Assembly: GCF_050436995.1 (NCBI RefSeq)
Contig: NC_134757.1
Location: 4,352,501-4,416,500 of the forward strand
Length of the DNA stretch: 64,000 bases
Source of the DNA: Anticarsia gemmatalis
Taxonomy: Eukaryota > Arthropoda > Insecta > Lepidoptera > Erebidae
Reading direction: 5' to 3'
Under the pieces are notes generated by a model. The model was given only the letters and a program-made list of their open reading frames with translations. It did not search any database and was not told where the DNA came from. A program made the position numbers and the translations under genes. Below, piece by piece: positions 52,901 through 61,717 of this stretch (position 1 is its first letter; every line of letters begins with the position of its first letter).

Positions 52901-55900
52901 TTACCTTCAGGCATAACACACGTAATGATATTTATGTATGACCATATATGTATGTTATTACAGGAAAACGTACTACAACTCAGCAAAAGGCCAGTTTCAT
53001 AAGCCAGGAACTATAGTGAAGCCTCCCGAAGCTCTCTGCAACACATTTCAGAGGATAATGGAGAACGGGGGCGATGACCTCTACAATGGGACCCTGGCAC
53101 AAGACTTCTTGGATGACTTGGAACGCGTCGGGAGTATCATCACAGCTGATGATCTGAGGCAGTATGAGTGAGTATCCAAGACATTCTTTCATTCATTTAA
53201 ATCTTCATTCGTCTAAATTTAATCTGGATGTAAGCTACTGGGCTCTCTCACTCTCTCTCTCTTCCTGGCTATTCGTCCCATATGGTAGTGGGGTTAGCAT
53301 TCCTTATACTCTAAGCTAGCTTATTTGTATTATTACTCATTTTTCTATAAAATAAATATTAGCAATACAATATTGTCAAAGTATTTGGTGAATGTAATGT
53401 CTGACAATGCTTAGATTTTGAGATATAGATAAACTATTTAATACAAATTCTGTTTGAAATAAAGAACTATCAGGATTGATCAGCTTGCTGCTAAAACGTC
53501 CTAGATTTTTTAATAGAACTTGGGATAAGGCATAGCAATGATTGATATAATATATGGTAATGCTATCTTAAATGTTATAAAAATGGTTTTCGAAACCCTC
53601 TTCCTATATCAAAACAGTTATTTGCTTACCAAAAATAACAATTAAAACCTAAGGATAAACAACTTAACTAGTGTTTGTAATTAGAAATCATTATACCGTA
53701 GGTATATAGACAAACGAAAGTGTTCAAAGAGAAAAAAACTTGGTGCAACCGAGCTGCTTTCCGGTTCTTATCAACTAGAATCAACCTTTAGAACCGGTGT
53801 TTAACGGTAAAAGTTCACTCAATTAAGTAACGAACTTATTATGTGTCGGACACATAAAGACTGCACTTACTTTGTCACGATTTCACGATTAACTCGTTAG
53901 TTAGAATAGTATAACTGTATCGATTATGAGACGATGACGCGATGAGTAAAAGATATAAAACATTGTTTTATTTACGTGCTTTATCTTATTTTTAACAATG
54001 ACGTCAATAAGTAACAATAACATAAAGTTATCTTCAAATGCTCATCATTAATTAATAACGTTTAAGAAACAGAATCATTCAACGTAATTTTCACAAAAAA
54101 AATCTTTATGTAACGTTTGGACGGCGTAATATGATATTACTTTTTTAAACTGTATCATATATTTTTTAATTGTTGTCAAAATGGGATGTATGGGATGGGA
54201 AAATAATTTTCATTTTTCACTTCCACTCAAGAAATTAGTTAATATTGTAAAGAATTTACCGCCTGAAAAGAACCACTAAGGAAACCTAGTAAGATATTAT
54301 CATGTTCGAACGAATAAGTTACATGACAATAAATGCTTATTCAATTATGGAAAATACTTTCCGTTATACGACTTCCGTTAATTCAGTTCCGATCGTGCGG
54401 CGTAGATCAATAGATTAAAGATTTTTTAGTTTTCACTCAATGTTTTTGATCTTTTCCCTTTTATAACCGGGTTTAATTGTTTTATTTACATTTTCAGCGT
54501 GGATTCTTGCTATCATGTCATCATTTCAAGTTAACACTTTATTGTTTTCAGTGTGAGAAATTCTCCTTAATTATTAAAGGGCCTTTGTATATTGGCCACT
54601 TGGAAGAAATGCTATCTAAACAATAACAAATTGAAATGATCTAAGTACCGTATTTTCACATGATAGCGGGTGATTGATCGCGTCTAGTAAACAAAAATAA
54701 TCGTACAGCCAAAAACAATGCTATCTTTATAAGTATTTGTACTTAAACTTATCGTCGCACTTGGAAAGTAAATAATAAAATAGGTACAAGTACAATAATA
54801 CATTCGTATGCTGAAACAATAATAATAGGTAGTTGGTACGTTTGTGACCGAGATAAACTTTACATAAATAATGAAATGTGTATTGACGTAATGACATTTT
54901 TATTTATGCAGACATATTTGTTTACATTGCTTTTTTAAATATGTGCAGTCTACACTCGATACTGAGGGTAATCATAAAAAGTCTACTAGTTTTTGCAATA
55001 AACCTCTCGATTTCGCTTGGTGGTTGCCTGTTTCGTTCATTTTATTCCGCGATGTATAGTTTTAAATCTGCAATAATCGAGATGGATTGATCGGTGACCT
55101 ACAGAATAATTGCTGAAAACAACGTTACAACCATAACTGCTTACTCTAACTATTGCACAAATGTAGGTACATTTTTCGCAATAACATATTTTTTTTGCAA
55201 AGATAAACAAAAAAAATCTTAACTTGCGAAAACGACGGACATAATTGCGTCATTATTGACATTATCAAATGCAAATATTTCTTGGAAAAACATAGGTTTT
55301 TAACCTTATAGCTGCTTAATAATTAGTTATTTTTAATTTATCTGAATATTCCTGTGATTTCCCAGAGTAAAATTTGTTGGTGACTAAGCACAGCAGAGGT
55401 TCGTGACGGCGGAAAAGTCACCACACCGCTATCATTGCGCGTGTCTTAGGTTCGATTCGCGCACGGAACAAACATGTTCCTGTGTAAAAAAATCCCGCAA
55501 TACAAGACTAAATGCGGGAGATGATTCTCTATAACGAAATTTTATTTACATCTTTGTTCAGTTAAAGTAAAGCTAAACTTAAGAATAGACTTCTCTATTG
55601 TTATTTGTGAACATAGCCAACATTTACCAGCATTACGACTTGTTCGCACTTGCAAATATACATTCACATTCCTAACAAAAACATTGTTCAACATTCCTCC
55701 CTCTTTCATTTGCCTATAGCGTTACTAACGCCTGAAATTCGTTCCGAATTCCACTAGCGATAACGTTAGGAAAAGCCAGATAACTGCCACTGACTCATGA
55801 ATAGAATTCTCTTGAATTATAACAGCGAATATTTCACAACATCGACTCATTATTTTGAGACAATACTCATGCACCTGATCAAATGATATTCGATGTGACT

Positions 55901-58900
55901 CATTCGATTATAATGAAATATATGAGTTATTTGTGTTGAAAATATATTTTAGTTTTATTGTTTGATGACAATAACAGAGGTCTTTGCCGGCCGTGTAGTG
56001 TCAACTACCTGTACAATATGGTAATAGTTGAAACACCACAATGAAAACACTTGTGCAGGAAATTGAAGCCATGAAATACTGAAAATTACTTCCGTCTGTA
56101 AGGACACATGGTTCCTTATCAAAAGAATTCCCAGAGACGCTTCATAGTTAGGTACTAAACGCCATGGCCGTAGTTTGTTCTTTACATAAATCAACCACAA
56201 CGGGCAAGTAAGTGAGCACACACACACTGCTAGTACACCTGAAAAATAGATAAAATCTGGCGTACTGAACTTCAACATTCTCAATTTTTTTAAATGTTTT
56301 CATTCATGCTAATTAAGCCACAAAACCACAATGATAGACTCAACTCGATCACAATTGTTTATGCATTAACGTTTAGTTCATCCCTAAAGACTCCAGTCAC
56401 TGACCACCGCAACACTTTACTGTTTATCTATTGTAACAAATATAGAAATAGTACTGTTAGAGTTCACATTGCAGCCAACTAGCAACAGAATACTAGGCCA
56501 CGTTTGTGGAAACGTACCGAGTTCTATAAGGTCATCAGATATACGCATTCTGATGTCAAATGACAAAATTTATATTCAATTGGTCGGCATTCAAGCCACG
56601 GCGATGCGTTATCAAGTGGCTGGCAAAATACGTGTGTAATAATAGATGATGGATGCCGGAAATAATCTGCAGAACGTTGGCCAAGCTTTGGAATGTTATT
56701 TTGATAATAACACTTCAAATGATGGATACTTTGAGTGTCTGCATGCTATTTCGGAAATACTGGATGCTATCGAAGTTCAAATGCTGCATAAGATGACAAG
56801 CAACCCTATTTTATGTGTATTGTGTAATTGACTGTATACGAGTGCATCTCATAATAACAATAACGTTGATTATGTTCAAACCAAAATATCAGATGCATAC
56901 GCATCCGGGAGAAAGCGTCACTGAAGTAATCAGCTTGATTTGTTTTTGAATGTATGTTTCGCTTTACGATCATGTTACAAAACTTTCTGCATTATTTTTA
57001 AGTTAATAATGCATGTTCCAAACTTTTGAACCGACTCCACGACCAATATTTGAAGGCCTACAGGACAGGTGTTAGTTCTAAAAAACGTTAATAAATCAGT
57101 TGGAAATCAAGTAGCCCATCAGGGATTTCCTTAAGCAGTAACATCAATTGCCTTGTAATAAAAAGAACAAAGCTTTGTTTGACTGGACACATTCCTTTAT
57201 AGAATGCGTAAAAAATTTCGCTATTTTACTTACTAAACCAATTTCTACAATTCCAGAGCAAAAATCGTAGAGCCGATCACGGTGCCCCTCACGAACGGCG
57301 ACACGTTGTACACGCCGCCGCCGCCCAGTAGCGGGGTGATCCTTGTCAACATACTGAACATACTGAGCGGCTTCCAGTTCAACGCCTCCAGCATCAACAC
57401 CACGGAGGACAAGATCCTCACGTACCACAGGATCCTTGAGGCCTTTAAGTATGCGTACGCGACTAGAACTAAGCTGGGAGACATAGACTTCTTAGATTTG
57501 AAAGAGGTAAATATAGTTTTTGGTTTACCTGAGCCGTAAGCGGTTTCTTTCACAGATTTCTTATTATAATTAGTGCCAAATATTAGGATGGACTGAGTCT
57601 GTTTAAAAAATATAGTTTCGCGCAAAATATATACCTACGGTACTCACTTAATATTTATACACTCATAGAACTTTGTTTCAAAGCAGTATATTCTTTATGA
57701 TTTTTCCCTTGATTGGATATTTTAACCATCATCTTAAAAGTAGTATTTTATGTAATTTTCAATATTAATTATAATTAAAAAAAGGTTATGACCTCTGAAC
57801 GCGAGACTAATTAAGTATCTTGCTATCTATTTTGAATTAATTTGTCCAATCTGCGTCGTAGTAATTCTATTTTAGATAAATGAGACACCAAAATCATTAA
57901 TTAGGTAATAATACAATGAGACGGAAGTACTTAATTATGCAATAAGCCTTGAAATTACACTATATCGGTACATATTATATGAATGATTGACCTTTTATCC
58001 ACAAGTACTGCCATTTTTATCATCACGTTTACGATTTACTGGGCTCTTGGCGTTTACCGATGATATGTCGACTGCAAACTGAACTCCTAGACATCTTGGA
58101 ATCCCCTTTTATATGTGCTGGTGGATAATATGATGAGATTAGCCTTATGTCGTATGTAAAATATGAATATTTGCGATTGGATTTTGTCACAAAACTTACA
58201 TCCACTTTTCCTCAGGCAGAGCAATTTTATAGTCCACATCCCTACCTGTCGCATTTTGAGTAAGAGAATATCAAGACCTCTGGTGTTGGTATTCTCCTAT
58301 AAAAGTCGTGTTAACAAGCTGGTTCGTGGTTTTCCAGTTGATCAACAACGTGACGTCACCGGAGTACGGCACGGAGGTGCGACTGCGCATCAACGACACA
58401 GCTACTAGCAACAACTCGGCTACTTACGGCGCCGAGACCTACAACCAACCAGACTCGGGGACCGCTCACATATCCATCATAGCACCTAATGGAGACGCTG
58501 TATCCATGACCAGCTCTATTAACTATTAGTAAGTATACTATGACCTGAAAGAAGCACATTCAATTATAAAGTAGGAGATACTACCTTTCTAAAAAAAAAT
58601 GTAAACCATTAGTCCCTCAGACTAAGAAATAACTTAGAAACTTAATTACGCCTACAATTTCCTTAAATAGTTCTAATATAAATATAATAAAAATATATAA
58701 ATCTTCACTATCCTTCAAGAACCAGTATAAAAGCTGCAAGACAATATACGGTAGAGTTGCAGCGTCTACTGAGAGCAACGCCCAATGTCTTTTCTCAACT
58801 GCAAATCTCTTTTAACCAAGTATATCGTCCACAGTTACGGTGCCGGCTTCACAACTCTCAAAACTGGCATAGTAATGAACAACGTGATGGATGACTTCTC

Positions 58901-59943
58901 GTCTCCCGGCATCACCAACTTGTTCGGCCTGAAGCCTTCCCCTGCCAACTTCATAGCGCCACACAAGAGACCCCTATCTTCCATGAGTCCTAGCATCGTT
59001 GTGGACATGCACGGCAACGCTAAACTTGTGATTGGGGCTTCAGGAGGCACTAAGATTACTACAGCTGTGGCTTTGGTAAGATTAGAAAAATTACAGACTT
59101 AGATAAATTTGACTGCTTCCGTCGCGCAGTGGTTTAGGTCACCACGCCGCTACCATTGTGTCGGGAGGTATTGGATTCGATTCCCACACGGGGAAATTAT
59201 TTGCGAGGTCTACAAATAATTGTTTCGGGTCTGGTTGTGCTTTGTGTCCGTTGTTTGTATGTTTGTAAAAGTCCCCGCGACGCAAGAGCAATTCTTAGTG
59301 TGGGAGTTGTTTTTTTAAGAAAAAAAAAAATATTTTTTATTTGACTTAATGATAATATTATCTTCAATCAGATCAGTCTATCAAACGCAGCCGCAGTATA
59401 AAATTGTGTTTGTCTTTCAGGCGACAATACGCAAGCTTTGGTTCGATCAGTCTATCAAGGAGGCGGTAGACGAAGCTCGCATCCATCACCAAATAACACC
59501 AATGGTTGCTCAATATGAATATGGTATTACAGAGGTAAGTCACTCGTTTTATGTCTAATATTGCACCTTTTGTAAAAATAATAGGTCTATTGTCTACACT
59601 TTGATAACTGTTATATGCAACCTCGTAAAAGAATCAGTATTTGTGAGTTTAACGCAAGTTTTGTCCTAAATGAATAACTATTTGATTGTTCTAACTATTT
59701 GATTTTGATGGAGAATTATTAAAAATAGCGATAGTCAACGATATTTGCGTAGGTACATACTTAGGTATATACATTAATGCTATGTTATTTTTTCAGGACA
59801 TATTAAAAGGCTTGCGAGCTAAAGGTCACGGCATGGAGCGCTACAGCGGCCGAGGCTCCATCGTGTGCGCTCTCTACAGAAACAGAACCGCCATCTACGC
59901 CAACGCTGACTTCAGGAAGGGCGGCGACGTCGCCGGCGACTGA
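34866..59943 (+). CDS. Ggt: Membrane-anchored gamma-glutamyltransferase (glutathione hydrolase proenzyme), 11 coding exons
   Basis: The exons 34866-34978, 35763-35873, 36063-36284, 46726-46946, 51284-51476, 52964-53167, 57257-57506, 58338-58528, 58835-59075, 59421-59534 and 59797-59943 all have GT/AG borders and join in frame to 668 codons plus TGA. The family hydrolyses extracellular glutathione and glutathione conjugates or transfers the gamma-glutamyl group, and it self-cleaves into two chains. Visible features are a cytosolic tail (1-82), a membrane helix at about 83-103 giving a type II protein, the substrate-carboxylate Arg in NARE (Arg201), the catalytic Thr480 in DSGTAH, Asp522 in MDDFSSP, Ser550-Ser551 in PLSSM and Gly572-Gly573 in ASGGT. 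The position of human Thr399 is Ser498, a mild change. The light chain is 189 residues, as in human GGT1. The N-terminal tail is about 78 residues longer than in the human enzyme. Several N-glycosylation sequons lie on the lumenal side. It looks intact and active. Confidence 0.93.
35763..35873 (+). CDS. Ggt: Gamma-glutamyltransferase coding exon 2 (acidic linker)
   Basis: The acceptor TTTATCAG at 35755-35762 was chosen because it is the one that keeps the frame from the phase-2 first exon. A later AG at 35788 would break the frame. The peptide runs from NHADEAPIDTIRL to an acidic stretch (SSDDDDYPEK) just before the membrane helix. The donor is GTGAGT. This is the first exon common to both possible N-termini. 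Confidence 0.78.
36063..36284 (+). CDS. Ggt: Gamma-glutamyltransferase coding exon 3 (transmembrane anchor and start of the ectodomain)
   Basis: Residues 75-148. A basic patch (KPYKLKTK) is followed by about 21 hydrophobic residues (IVITALAVLVFVSALSGYL), a clear signal-anchor. Next come a proline-rich stalk and the family start motif FQRAAVCTDAPQCSRIGR, which aligns with the beginning of the mature vertebrate ectodomain. The acceptor is TTTCAG and the donor GTAAGT. The intron after it is 10.4 kb and carries the nested NUPR1-like gene. Confidence 0.9.
36285..37441. other. Gamma-glutamyltransferase intron 3, part upstream of the nested gene
   Basis: AT-rich, no coding signal. A CTCF-like motif (CCAATAGATGGCGG) is at 36755-36768. 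Confidence 0.5.
37442..37620 (+). promoter_or_regulatory. NUPR1-like gene promoter and 5' UTR
   Basis: TATAAAAG at 37503-37510, with a TCAGT initiator at 37538-37542, gives a start near 37540 and an 80-nt leader without upstream ATGs. The TATA-to-start distance of 37 is slightly long. Upstream are CCAAT (37442-37446), a TTC-GA-GAA inverted pair like a partial heat-shock element (37452-37459) and TGACGTG (37484-37490), the core of ATF6/XBP1-type unfolded-protein elements. The factor assignments are inference from motif shape. Confidence 0.6.
37621..37821 (+). CDS. Nupr1: NUPR1-like nuclear stress protein (p8 family), intronless
   Basis: A 66-residue single-exon protein beginning MSEAFFDEYDYYNFDHDKH and carrying the family core GKQRTKKEVNEHTN, then GHSRKIVTKLVNTENNKK. 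The order of an acidic/aromatic N-terminal DEYDYY segment, a basic RTKKE patch, GHxRKxVTKLxN and a lysine-rich tail is that of vertebrate NUPR1 (p8) and its insect homologues. Members are small, disordered, highly charged chromatin-associated cofactors induced by cell stress. The tail should act as a nuclear localisation signal. The gene lies inside intron 3 of the gamma-glutamyltransferase gene, on the same strand, with its own TATA box and poly(A) signal. Its length is close to other insect members and there is no sign of decay. Confidence 0.87.
   Translation: MSEAFFDEYDYYNFDHDKHIFSGHSGKQRTKKEVNEHTNHFDPSGHSRKIVTKLVNTENNKKANKH
37822..38235 (+). promoter_or_regulatory. NUPR1-like gene 3' UTR and poly(A) signal
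   Basis: GC-rich non-coding sequence after TAA, ending at AATAAA 38217-38222 with a GT-rich stretch following. The several open frames across it on both strands are products of high GC and resemble no family. Its GC content contrasts with the intron on either side and marks the limits of the nested gene. Confidence 0.6.
38236..40345. other. Intron 3 sequence without recognised features
   Basis: A GC-rich patch at 38280-38420 follows the nested gene. The rest is AT-rich. The 73-codon frame at 39925-40146 resembles no family. Confidence 0.45.
40346..40405 (+). repeat. Lepidopteran LINE-3'-end-like repeat fragment
   Basis: AGGCAAGGGTCTCCTCCCTA and AGGAAGGGGTTTAAGCCTTG match the family at 2285-2362. 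Just downstream a perfect 14-bp inverted repeat (TTGATAGAGATAAA, 40412-40425 / 40451-40464) is present. Confidence 0.6.
40688..40921 (-). mobile_element. Short non-autonomous Helitron (234 bp)
   Basis: On the minus strand it starts TCTCTACTTATTTATA after A and ends AGAGCTAG before T: the A|TC...CTAG|T border of a Helitron without target duplication. It contains ATTACAAATGCGAAACTG and CACGTGGACGGAGTCGCGGG, standard segments of these moth elements. Confidence 0.65.
41265..41345 (+). repeat. Lepidopteran LINE-3'-end-like repeat fragment
   Basis: TGTCCCACTGCAGGGCAAGG and GGTTAGGCCTTGAGTCCACC match the family at 2285-2362. Confidence 0.65.
41402..41587 (-). mobile_element. Short Helitron-like element, 186 bp, inverted relative to the 47466 copy
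   Basis: On the minus strand it starts TCTAATATATAATATTCTCG after A and ends GGGTTAGCTAG before T. A short hairpin of the GGCAAA...TTTGCC type precedes the end. Its body contains AACGGCTTGACCGATTCTCA-like text shared with the copy at 47466-47650. Confidence 0.65.
42171..42413 (+). mobile_element. Short Helitron (243 bp)
   Basis: Starts TCTATACTATACTAATATTA after A and ends GTCAGCTAG before T. Just before the end is a small hairpin (CGCAAGCGAAGTTGCG). Internal text such as AATCTCAGGAACTACTGGTC is typical of this abundant moth family. Confidence 0.7.
42414..46547. other. Intron 3 sequence without recognised features
   Basis: AT-rich, no exon-like frame with splice sites and no clear mobile element. 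Confidence 0.45.
46548..46605 (+). repeat. Common insect repeat fragment (AACCGACTT...AAGGAG type)
   Basis: GTAACCGACTTTAAAAAGGA, then GGTTCTAAATTCGGCCTGTA and a T-run, a phrase seen widely in moth genomes. It ends about 120 bases before exon 4. Confidence 0.5.
46726..46946 (+). CDS. Ggt: Gamma-glutamyltransferase coding exon 4 (GSAVDAAIA and NARE motifs)
   Basis: Encodes DVLAKNGSAVDAAIA, then SMGLGGGFFMTVF and VNARETAP, all family signature segments of the heavy chain. The Arg of NARE (residue 201) corresponds to the residue that holds the alpha-carboxylate of the gamma-glutamyl substrate. An N-glycosylation sequon (NGS) is at MFNGS. The exon is markedly richer in GC than the flanking intron. 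The donor is GTTCGT, weaker than the others in the gene. Confidence 0.92.
47009..47160 (-). mobile_element. Short Helitron fragment just after exon 4
   Basis: The minus strand ends GCGCGGGTCAGCTAG before T, with the hairpin-like AGCGGAGCTGCGCGGG. The 5' end is not exact. It begins about 60 bases downstream of exon 4. Confidence 0.55.
47466..47650 (+). mobile_element. Short Helitron-like element, 185 bp
   Basis: Starts TCAAATATATAAAATTCTCG after A and ends GCCGGGTCAGCTAG before T. The terminal hairpin is GGCAAAGCAACGTTTGCC. Near-identical in length and text to the inverted copy at 41402-41587. Confidence 0.65.
48010..48200 (+). mobile_element. Degraded Helitron-family remnant
   Basis: Contains TATTGTAAATATGAAAGTTC, TTTCCCGCCAAAACGACTGA and ATTTTAATAAAATTTGGC, internal phrases of the moth Helitron family. 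No intact ends. Confidence 0.4.
48201..51283. other. Rest of gamma-glutamyltransferase intron 4
   Basis: No clear element. A minus-strand frame at 49418-49624 is GC-richer than its surroundings and reads like protein (KKLDELERRRPRG), but has no recognised family. Confidence 0.4.
51284..51476 (+). CDS. Ggt: Gamma-glutamyltransferase coding exon 5
   Basis: Encodes GPLSVGVPGELRGMWAAYKR and then WGKLPWESLVAPSVELCRSG, a typical heavy-chain segment. The acceptor is ATCTCAG and the donor GTTTGT, where an Arg codon is split (AG|G). GC-rich against an AT-rich intron. Confidence 0.92.
52106..52240 (+). repeat. Lepidopteran LINE-3'-end-like repeat fragment
   Basis: CACTGCTAGGCAAAGACCAC, then CATGGCTTTCCACTC and CTAGCGGTCTGATTCCATTC, a longer version of the CTGGGCAAAGGCCTCC repeat of moths. 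In intron 5. Confidence 0.6.
52606..52935 (+). mobile_element. tRNA-derived SINE, second family
   Basis: A head with a box-A-like TTGTAGTGCAGTG and box B GGGTTCGATTTCC, a body with TTTCCTTCGGGGTTAGACCC and a 3' end CCTTTACCTTCAGGCATAAC. It ends about 30 bases before exon 6. Confidence 0.6.
52964..53167 (+). CDS. Ggt: Gamma-glutamyltransferase coding exon 6
   Basis: Encodes the heavy-chain stretch with FHKPGTIVKPPEALCNTFQR, a glycosylation sequon in LYNGT, and the family motif GSIITADDLRQYE. The acceptor is TTACAG and the donor GTGAGT. A SINE ends only a few tens of bases upstream, in intron 5. Confidence 0.92.
53168..55385. other. Gamma-glutamyltransferase intron 6, upstream part
   Basis: AT-rich. 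A CT simple tract and a short moth repeat phrase (GGCTATTCGTCCCATATGG) are at 53245-53300. No exon seen. Confidence 0.45.
55386..55530 (+). mobile_element. SINE copy, truncated
   Basis: AAGTCACCACACCGCTATC and box B TTAGGTTCGATTCGCGCACG align with the head of the SINE at 59115-59338. The 3' part is lost or diverged. Confidence 0.55.
55531..57256. other. Gamma-glutamyltransferase intron 6, downstream part
   Basis: No recognised element. The frame at 56646-56831 (LQNVGQALECYF) reads like protein but has no family and no flanking splice signals I trust. Confidence 0.4.
57257..57506 (+). CDS. Ggt: Gamma-glutamyltransferase coding exon 7
   Basis: Encodes AKIVEPITVPLTNGDTLYTP, PPPSSGVILVNILNILSGF and the family segment TYHRILEAFKYAYATRTKLG. 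Sequons are present at FNASS and INTT. It ends exactly between codons (phase 0), with donor GTAAAT. Confidence 0.92.
58338..58528 (+). CDS. Ggt: Gamma-glutamyltransferase coding exon 8 (autocleavage site and catalytic Thr480)
   Basis: Holds the maturation site. DSGTAHISII places the nucleophile Thr480 at 58461-58463. Cleavage before this Thr releases the light chain with the Thr at its N-terminus. The exon continues to TSSINYY, matching the family TSTIN segment with Ser498 in place of the usual second Thr. Acceptor TTTCCAG, donor GTAAGT. Confidence 0.94.
58835..59075 (+). CDS. Ggt: Gamma-glutamyltransferase coding exon 9 (substrate pocket)
   Basis: Encodes NNVMDDFSSPGITN, RPLSSMSPSIVVD and GASGGTKITTAVAL. 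These contain Asp522, Ser550-Ser551 and Gly572-Gly573, the residues equivalent to the human gamma-glutamyl binding pocket and oxyanion hole. All are conserved, which argues for an active enzyme. Acceptor TCCACAG, donor GTAAGA, phase 0. Confidence 0.94.
59115..59338 (+). mobile_element. Full-length tRNA-derived SINE with target-site duplication
   Basis: A head with GTCGCGCAGTGGTTTAGG (box A type), box B TTGGATTCGATTCCCAC, a middle part and an A-rich tail. The 8-bp duplication ATTTGACT flanks it (59107-59114 and 59339-59346). It sits in intron 9, ending about 80 bases before exon 10. Confidence 0.85.
59421..59534 (+). CDS. Ggt: Gamma-glutamyltransferase coding exon 10
   Basis: A short phase-0 exon encoding ATIRKLWFDQSIKEAVDEAR and RIHHQITPM, the light-chain segment conserved around the family motif LHNQL. 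Acceptor TCTTTCAG, donor GTAAGT. A SINE with target-site duplication lies in the intron just upstream. Confidence 0.92.
59797..59943 (+). CDS. Ggt: Gamma-glutamyltransferase terminal coding exon 11
   Basis: Encodes the C-terminus: RAKGHGMERYSGRGSIVCAL and then a tail with ADFRKGGDVAGD before TGA at 59941. This matches the family ending (SDSRKGGEPAGY type). Acceptor TTTTCAG. A long 3' UTR follows. Confidence 0.92.
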   Translation, partial: DILKGLRAKGHGMERYSGRGSIVCALYRNRTAIYANADFRKGGDVAGD

Positions 59944-61240
59944 ACGACGCAACACCTGTGCCTAACCATAGACTAATTACCAAGAAGGAACTCTATACGA
60001 ATCTAATAATGTAAGATACGAAATGTGATCATATTTCAAGTATTTTGTTACAATATAATTGGAATTGACAAATAACTAATTAGCGAAATGTGATCCCATT
60101 TTTTGCTAAATTAATTGTGTAATCGTAAGTAAGTTATGAGCGTGAAATGTCATTGGTGTATTCAAGGTTAAACCTTAAACCTGCCAATAACAGTTTAGTT
60201 ATTTATTTTTACCTGTTAATGATGTAAGAGAAATCTTGTGGCAAACGCACTTTACCTGCGGCCATTTTCAATAAACTTTCATGAGAAAGTGATAATTATT
60301 AGGTAAATTAGTTGCCTTGATATTGTTTTCCTTTTAAACTATGGTTGCCCAGTAGGTAACTGATTTTAGTATGAACATCGCTTATTGAATATAATTTATT
60401 AAAATGTTCGTTCTCATTAGTCTCGAAGTAATAATTGGCGATACAATAACGAGTAGGTAATAAGAAATTTATTGCAAGAAAAAATGTGATAGTTGATACA
60501 TGATAGTATAGATAGGATATAAATAAAAAATACCTATTGTCGTCTTCCTAAATAACGCTATTGTTTATAAAATTATTCGAATGGACGGCAATTGAAAATT
60601 ATCATTTAATTATAATATATTGGCTGATAAATAATATCAAATTTGGATATGCGTTCTAGGCAAATAAGTACTTAAAATCCTATCCTATCGTTTATAATAG
60701 TTGCATGTAAAAGGAAAATTACATTTCAGAGAATTTCAGCCGTCGGTTTACCTACTGGTTATATGTTTATTCCAAGAGAAGTATTAAATAATTAAATATG
60801 ATTGTTTCCTCACTGTTATAGATCACACAAACAGGACACAAAAGGCACACAGTTTTGAATTTTAATCACTGTTTAGTGTGGAATGCCATGTTAGCACAAA
60901 TTAGATCATTTGTTTATATTTACTAATAAGATGTCAGTGTTATTTCTCTGTTTTATTATATGATCGTTCCTCAAAGTTAGCTGCATTTATTACGTCCAAC
61001 ACCATGTCGTTATTCTGATAAGTTAAGTGTGAAAATGTGTGTAGACAATCCAGGTAATAATGAAATTATGAATGTGTACGTAATATTATATTTCACTCGC
61101 TTTATTTTATTAAAGTAATTTTAATGAGAGTATTGTAAATTAGCTGGAATTTAAATGAACTGATAACTTAGATATTATGCGAAATGAAGTTGTCACAGAA
61201 TAGTGTTTGCAAAATAAACTTTTAAATGTTGTTTTGTAGT
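59944..61240 (+). promoter_or_regulatory. Gamma-glutamyltransferase 3' UTR with two poly(A) signals
   Basis: AT-rich sequence without coding potential after the stop codon. AATAAA occurs at 60270-60275 and again at 61213-61218. The second is followed by a T/G-rich stretch suited to a cleavage signal, so short (about 350 nt) and long (about 1.3 kb) 3' UTRs are both possible. Which is used cannot be read from the sequence. Confidence 0.6.
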
Positions 61241-61717
61241 TTCTTTTATTTATTTCCTAGCCTATGCTTCATCCTGGGTCTTCAACTCTAAGATAAGGGT
61301 CTGAATTTCGTTAAAATAGTTTTAACCGCTAATCCGAGCAAACATAACTCAAACTAATTAGCATTGCATCTACATACCCACAACACATTACTTAATGTAA
61401 CGGATGACTAATTAATACTCGCAAACTATTTCAGGGTTAACAATAATATTTTAGAGTTTTTACTAAAACTCTTTACATCTCACAACATAAAGAGACCCGA
61501 AGATAAAAACGCACCGCCAAATTTTTCATTAATCACCAAATGATGAAATTTGTCTGCAATTCATCTATGACCAATCTTTTAAACAATAAAATTGATGACG
61601 CATATTTGTTACGATTAACAATTGAAGATTTTCCCAAAACGATAACGAATGTTTTTAAAACACTCGATATGGACTAAGACGCAAAAAATCAAACCAAATT
61701 TTCAAGAAAAATTGTAT

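Noticed and set aside
56646..56831. 61-codon frame in intron 6 as an extra gamma-glutamyltransferase exon
   Set aside because: Exons 6 and 7 already join in frame and align with the family without a gap, and the frame has no convincing splice sites.
59115..59190. Possible tRNA gene in intron 9
   Set aside because: Box A and box B are present, but the full 224-bp unit with A-rich tail and target duplication is a SINE, and it recurs at 2384-2586.
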